Assembly (NCBI GenBank): GCA_011049495.1
Contig: DSBF01000411.1
Location: 1 to 10,328 of the forward strand
Reading direction: 5' to 3'
Source: Ignavibacteria bacterium
Lineage (GTDB): Bacteria; Bacteroidota; Ignavibacteria; Ignavibacteriales; Melioribacteraceae
DNA: 10,328 nt
The position numbers and the translations under genes are program-made. The notes under the pieces were generated by a model that saw only the letters and a program-made list of their open reading frames with translations, was not told the DNA's origin and did not search any database. Shown in pieces: positions 7,379-10,328 of the stretch; the first letter of the stretch is position 1, and each line of letters starts with the position of its first letter.

Positions 7379-7678
7379 TTATCTACCAACTTGGTCTAAA
7401 TATTCTTTCTTTTTCATTAACTCTTCTTTAGATTCAACTCTGTCCGGAGCCATTATAATAGCTTCGGTTGGACACGCTTCAATACATTGCGGTTCATCGT
7501 AAAAACCAACACATTCGGAGCATTTTTCCGGTACAATATAAGTATGATCATCATTTAGTGCAGGGTGTTCTTCGCCTGCGAAATCGTAAGCAACACCTGC
7601 ATCATAAATAGCATTATTCGGACACTCGGGTTCACATGCATTGCATGCAATACATTCGTCCGTAATCATAACAGCCAT
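7379..7678 (-). CDS. 2x[4Fe-4S] ferredoxin
   Basis: This is a small acidic soluble electron carrier of 99 residues. The first cluster motif is CIACNACEPECP (Cys9, 12, 15, 19), a standard Cx2Cx2Cx3CP. The second is Cys53, Cys56, Cys65, Cys69 with CxxC-x8-CxxxCP, the extended-loop form seen in Chlorobium and Allochromatium-type ferredoxins. An acidic insertion of about 25 residues (26-50) separates the two, longer than in clostridial ferredoxins, and a charged C-terminal helix (80-97) follows the second motif. The start at 7678 is set by a strong GGAGG site. The gene is on the opposite strand from the channel gene, one base away tail to tail, and 133 nt downstream of the phosphatase gene on the same strand. 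The redox partner is not identifiable here. Confidence 0.94.
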   Translation of the reverse strand: MAVMITDECIACNACEPECPNNAIYDAGVAYDFAGEEHPALNDDHTYIVPEKCSECVGFYDEPQCIEACPTEAIIMAPDRVESKEELMKKKEYLDQVGR

Positions 7679-7685
7679 AGTACAT

Positions 7686-7690
7686 CCTCC
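7686..7690 (-). promoter_or_regulatory. Ribosome binding site of the ferredoxin gene
   Basis: On the minus strand GGAGG precedes the ATG at 7678 by 7 nt. This is a near-consensus Shine-Dalgarno site and suggests high expression of the ferredoxin. Confidence 0.8.
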
Positions 7691-7749
7691 ATAAAAGAAA
7701 ATTAGTGATTTTTAAATATATATATAATATTATTATGGTTGTGACCACA

Positions 7750-7786
7750 TTAACAGAATTGTTAATACTTTTTAGCGAATTGTTAA
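7750..7786. promoter_or_regulatory. Operator-like palindrome and 21-bp-spaced repeat upstream of the ferredoxin gene
   Basis: TTAACAGAATTGTTAA at 7750-7765 has 6-bp inverted arms (TTAACA/TGTTAA) around 4 bp. Its right part, GAATTGTTAA (7756-7765), is repeated exactly at 7777-7786, 21 bp further on, so both copies would face the same side of the helix. The two 16-bp units agree at 13 positions. They lie 72-108 nt before the ferredoxin ATG and 25-62 nt past the phosphatase stop. This fits a dimeric regulator binding twice upstream of the ferredoxin promoter. I cannot assign a regulator: the arms are not a match to FNR, CRP or Rex consensus sites. The A/T run at 7711-7735 could hold the -10 region, but no convincing -35 is visible. 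Confidence 0.35.
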
Positions 7787-7811
7787 AGAGAAATGACTAA
7801 AAAATAATTTC

Positions 7812-10238
7812 TTACAATCGTTTTAAAATTACAATTGTCATATCATCGTGTTGAGGATAATCCTTAATAAATTTACGCACGTCACTTAAGATAAGATTCA
7901 ATATCTGGTTCGGACTCTTATCGCTGTTATTGTCAATAAGTTTGATAAGAGATTCTTCACCGTATTGCTGAAGCTTTTCATTCATTGCTTCTGTGAAACC
8001 GTCGGTATAAAAAACGACTACATCACCGTTATTAATTTGTATTGTATCCTCGGTTAAAGTTTCCTGGAAAACTTTACCTTCTTCTAAACCGAGCGCAATA
8101 CCCTGGCTCATTAACAGTTTAGAATTTCCTTTTACGGAACTGCAGAAAATACCAGGATTGTGCCCTGCGCGAGAATACAATAGCGAATGATTATTCACAT
8201 CAAGTATTGCATAAAACATGCTTACAAAAGAATTTTTCTCTATTGTTTTGTAAAGAAGTTTATTTACTTTACCGAGAACTATACGAGGCGATACATTTTC
8301 TTCGGCATGAGCTTGAAGTATCCCTTTTGTTAAAGTCATATAAATTGCCGCACCGACACCTTTACCGGAAACATCACCGATTGCAATACCGATTTTACCG
8401 TCACTCAATTTCACAAAATCATAATAATCACCTCCGGCTTCTTTTGCCGGAATACTGATACTTGCGATTTCATAACCGGCAATTTTCGGCTGTTCTTTGG
8501 GAAGTAAACTTAATTGAACTTTTGCTGCAATTTCCAATTCCTTTTTCAATCGTTCTCGTTCGGAAATTTTTTCTATGTGAGATGGGAGTCCGTAGTTCTC
8601 TAATATGAATTCTTGATTTCTTATTCTTCCGAGCGTATATATTACAGGAACAATTGCAAAAACGGCAAAGACAAATATTGTATTTATTGAATAATAACTT
8701 GCGGAAGATGAACCTAATGTGAAAAGATTATAAGTCAATACGGAGTAAAACAATGTGGCTAATATTGTCAGCAAATCAAATTTGAAATACAAGTAACCGA
8801 TTACCAAACCGAATAGAAAACTAAGTACTATATTCAGAACAAAATTATTAATAGAAGGTGGTGTCGCTGATATAACATTTGCTAAAACCGTAATCAAACC
8901 AACCATTAAAATAGCTCTGCTTTTCTTTCTCCATCTGGAGAAGCTGAGACTAACAACAAAAAATGTTACAACTATCCCCCCTAAAATTGCATCGATAAAT
9001 GCTTGACCGACTACGGAAATAAACGGAATAAAGCCGTAAAACATATCGAATTTTGCAACCGGGCTTATAAAAAGTGAAGATGACGGTTGATTGATTACAA
9101 TAGTTGTTACTAAATAAACGAAAGCAATGCTTAACCCTAATACCAATCCTCTTAGTAAACCGGCTCCGGCAGAAATAGTAAATATATGTCTGCGAATAAT
9201 TGAGTCGGTTCCTCTTAGTTTCTCAGGCCATAATTCTCTTGCATAAGACTCACCCACAGACCAAGCTGCAAATACTAACAATGCAAGAAGGAATTGAATC
9301 AATAATCCGTTAATTAAAACAACAATTATTTTTACCGTAACAAAAGATAAATTCCCAATATGAGTTCCTTGACCCAAATTCGGCCAAACGTTAGCTACCG
9401 CAATTAATGCAACGCCGAAATAAATAATGAAAAGAGAACGCCCTACATTGATCCACACTTCACCTTGATGATATTTCTTGAGAAAGTAGTAAAGCGCAAA
9501 AACCATTAGGAATGCTACAAAGATTACTGAAGAAGTACCGAATAATGCCTCGCTTGAATCAAAGTATTTTCTATCATTTTCAGGAGCGAGGAAGAAATAT
9601 TCATATACACCCGGTTGATCGCCTTGAATTTTTCCGCGTACAATTAATTCACCCTTAATTAAATCAGTTTCCTTTTTCCATCTGAATGAATGATCGGTTC
9701 TATTGGAATAATTTTCTTCTCGGCTTTCGGTTAATTCAAACTCAGAAAGATTGATTGGTAAATTCTCGGTTATCGTCAACCTCATTAATTCTTCCGCTTC
9801 AATCTTTGAAAGTGAATTAATCGTTGTTACATCCGGAATTTGTTTCTGATAACCAGTAATTAATCCATGATTAGAAATTGTAATCGTATATGTTGTTTGC
9901 GGAATATCCAGTGAGGTATTTGTATGAAAATAAATTACCCAACCAAACAAGTTCCAGGTTTCATCTTTACTGAGTTTTTCAAATCCTTCATTTCCTAATT
10001 CTTTAATAATATATTTATTGGTAATAGAATTATCATTAACAAAACTTTCAACCCAATAAACTGAGACATCAACTCCCTTGGAAACGAGATAATCCGTTGC
10101 AATTTTTTCAGCTTGAGTTCTGCTGATTTTTAAATCGGCAGACTTAAATGGGGAATATTGATATAACCAAAAGGTGATAACTATGATTACAATACCGAAA
10201 ATTATCCAGTATTTATCATTCGCAAAATTGTGCTTCAT
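7812..10238 (-). CDS. Membrane-anchored SpoIIE/RsbU-type PP2C serine/threonine phosphatase
   Basis: This is a large sensor phosphatase, 808 residues from ATG 10238; an in-frame TTG at 10244 lies too close to the Shine-Dalgarno site to be the start. A short cytoplasmic tail is followed by a membrane helix (about 11-28), then an extracytoplasmic region (about 29-230). That region holds two similar alpha/beta units beginning KISRTQAEKIATDYL and LSKIEAEELM, somewhat PepSY-like. A hydrophobic block of about eight to ten helices follows (about 232-560), then a charged helical linker (about 565-585) and a phosphatase domain. Phosphatase metal-site motifs are AGGDYYD (Asp604, Asp607), GDVSGKG (Asp622), YTDGFTEA (Asp746) and HDDMT (Asp798, Asp799), so it should be active. 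Such domains usually dephosphorylate anti-sigma-factor antagonists in partner-switching pathways; no partner gene is in the window. It lies upstream of the ferredoxin gene on the same strand. Confidence 0.92.
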   Translation of the reverse strand: MKHNFANDKYWIIFGIVIIVITFWLYQYSPFKSADLKISRTQAEKIATDYLVSKGVDVSVYWVESFVNDNSITNKYIIKELGNEGFEKLSKDETWNLFGWVIYFHTNTSLDIPQTTYTITISNHGLITGYQKQIPDVTTINSLSKIEAEELMRLTITENLPINLSEFELTESREENYSNRTDHSFRWKKETDLIKGELIVRGKIQGDQPGVYEYFFLAPENDRKYFDSSEALFGTSSVIFVAFLMVFALYYFLKKYHQGEVWINVGRSLFIIYFGVALIAVANVWPNLGQGTHIGNLSFVTVKIIVVLINGLLIQFLLALLVFAAWSVGESYARELWPEKLRGTDSIIRRHIFTISAGAGLLRGLVLGLSIAFVYLVTTIVINQPSSSLFISPVAKFDMFYGFIPFISVVGQAFIDAILGGIVVTFFVVSLSFSRWRKKSRAILMVGLITVLANVISATPPSINNFVLNIVLSFLFGLVIGYLYFKFDLLTILATLFYSVLTYNLFTLGSSSASYYSINTIFVFAVFAIVPVIYTLGRIRNQEFILENYGLPSHIEKISERERLKKELEIAAKVQLSLLPKEQPKIAGYEIASISIPAKEAGGDYYDFVKLSDGKIGIAIGDVSGKGVGAAIYMTLTKGILQAHAEENVSPRIVLGKVNKLLYKTIEKNSFVSMFYAILDVNNHSLLYSRAGHNPGIFCSSVKGNSKLLMSQGIALGLEEGKVFQETLTEDTIQINNGDVVVFYTDGFTEAMNEKLQQYGEESLIKLIDNNSDKSPNQILNLILSDVRKFIKDYPQHDDMTIVILKRL

Positions 10239-10245
10239 AACCAAA

Positions 10246-10248
10246 CCT
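10246..10248 (-). promoter_or_regulatory. Ribosome binding site of the phosphatase gene
   Basis: On the minus strand TCAGG places AGG 7 nt before the ATG at 10238, but only 1 nt before the in-frame TTG at 10244. This spacing is the reason for choosing the ATG. Confidence 0.45.
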
Positions 10249-10285
10249 GAAAAATTATAAATGGTTTTAATCTTGAGACGAACGA

Positions 10286-10314
10286 AAAATAGAAATGTTT
10301 GGTTGATAAATCAA
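10286..10314 (-). promoter_or_regulatory. Candidate promoter of the phosphatase gene
   Basis: On the minus strand TTGATT (10314-10309) is separated by 17 bp from TATTTT (10291-10286). This fits a housekeeping -35/-10 pair. TATTTTTC also resembles the Bacteroidetes TAnnTTTG -7 element, with a TTG 20 bp upstream. Transcription would begin near 10279, giving a leader of about 40 nt before the ATG at 10238. The flanking DNA is AT-rich, so chance matches are likely. Confidence 0.35.
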
Positions 10315-10328
10315 TTAAAGAAAACCCA

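Noticed and set aside
7628..7655. Repeated TGCATGCAATGCATG-like palindromic run inside the ferredoxin gene
   Set aside because: It is explained by the codons of the first cysteine motif (Cys, Ile, Ala, Cys, Asn, Ala, Cys).
7789..7812. AGAAAT/ATTTCT inverted repeat at the 3' end of the phosphatase gene as a terminator
   Set aside because: A six-pair AT stem with a 12-base loop and no following T run on the minus strand is not a credible intrinsic terminator.
10303..10314. TTGATAAATCAA palindrome near the phosphatase promoter as an FNR site
   Set aside because: FNR needs four bases between the TTGAT and ATCAA arms; here there are two. It also coincides with the -35 candidate and may be chance.
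10261..10328. ATG at 10261 opening a plus-strand frame to the window edge, as the start of a divergent gene
   Set aside because: Only 22 codons are visible, there is no ribosome site, and it overlaps the likely promoter and leader of the phosphatase gene. An open run this short is expected by chance.
1..10328. Defence island, CRISPR array, insertion sequence, prophage or tRNA-associated integration
   Set aside because: No direct repeat arrays, transposase, integrase, terminal inverted repeats or tRNA-like cloverleaf were seen. Genes are mostly recognisable housekeeping or signalling families.

Overview
The window is AT-rich and gene-dense and looks like the chromosome of a diderm, Gram-negative bacterium. 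Lnt (lipoprotein N-acylation) implies an outer-membrane lipoprotein pathway, and ispF implies the non-mevalonate isoprenoid route. The Chlorobium-like 2x[4Fe-4S] ferredoxin, the AT-rich codon use and the protein style suggest the Bacteroidota/Chlorobiota/Ignavibacteria neighbourhood. That placement is inference from protein style, not a search. Several genes have clear Shine-Dalgarno sites (ispF, the thioesterase gene, the ferredoxin gene), which is less usual for classical Bacteroidetes.

Positions 1-7377, plus strand: one tightly packed series of genes. In order they are: the 3' end of an unknown gene; acylphosphatase (47-331); an atypical ispF (347-835); an orphan multi-pass membrane protein (825-1583, probable GTG start inside ispF); a DedA-family membrane protein (1600-2208); lnt (2213-3850); a low-specificity threonine aldolase (3847-4863, ATGA overlap with lnt); a hotdog acyl-CoA thioesterase (4880-5356); a stand-alone DEDDy 3'-5' exonuclease (5391-6080); and an MscS-like channel with a C-terminal cyclic-nucleotide-binding domain (from 6286 or further upstream, to 7377). 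Gaps are mostly -11 to +34 nt, so most of these are probably co-transcribed. The break most likely to contain separate signals is 6081-6285.

Positions 7379-10328, minus strand: a 2x[4Fe-4S] ferredoxin gene (7379-7678) lies tail to tail with the channel gene with one base between them. Upstream of it is a 133-bp gap containing a palindrome and a 21-bp-spaced direct repeat. Beyond that is a large membrane-anchored SpoIIE/RsbU-type PP2C phosphatase (7812-10238), with a candidate promoter at the right edge of the window.

Functionally the plus-strand series is a mixed housekeeping cluster with an envelope emphasis: isoprenoid precursor, DedA lipid-carrier transport family, lipoprotein maturation. 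The right half carries signalling proteins: a cNMP-gated channel and a sensor phosphatase. I found no mobile element, CRISPR array, tRNA or rRNA, and no clear novel multi-gene system. The most unusual items are the divergent IspF, the channel gene without a conventional start upstream of its predicted second-last membrane helix, the phosphatase with a long unassigned membrane sensor region, and the operator-like repeats before the ferredoxin gene.
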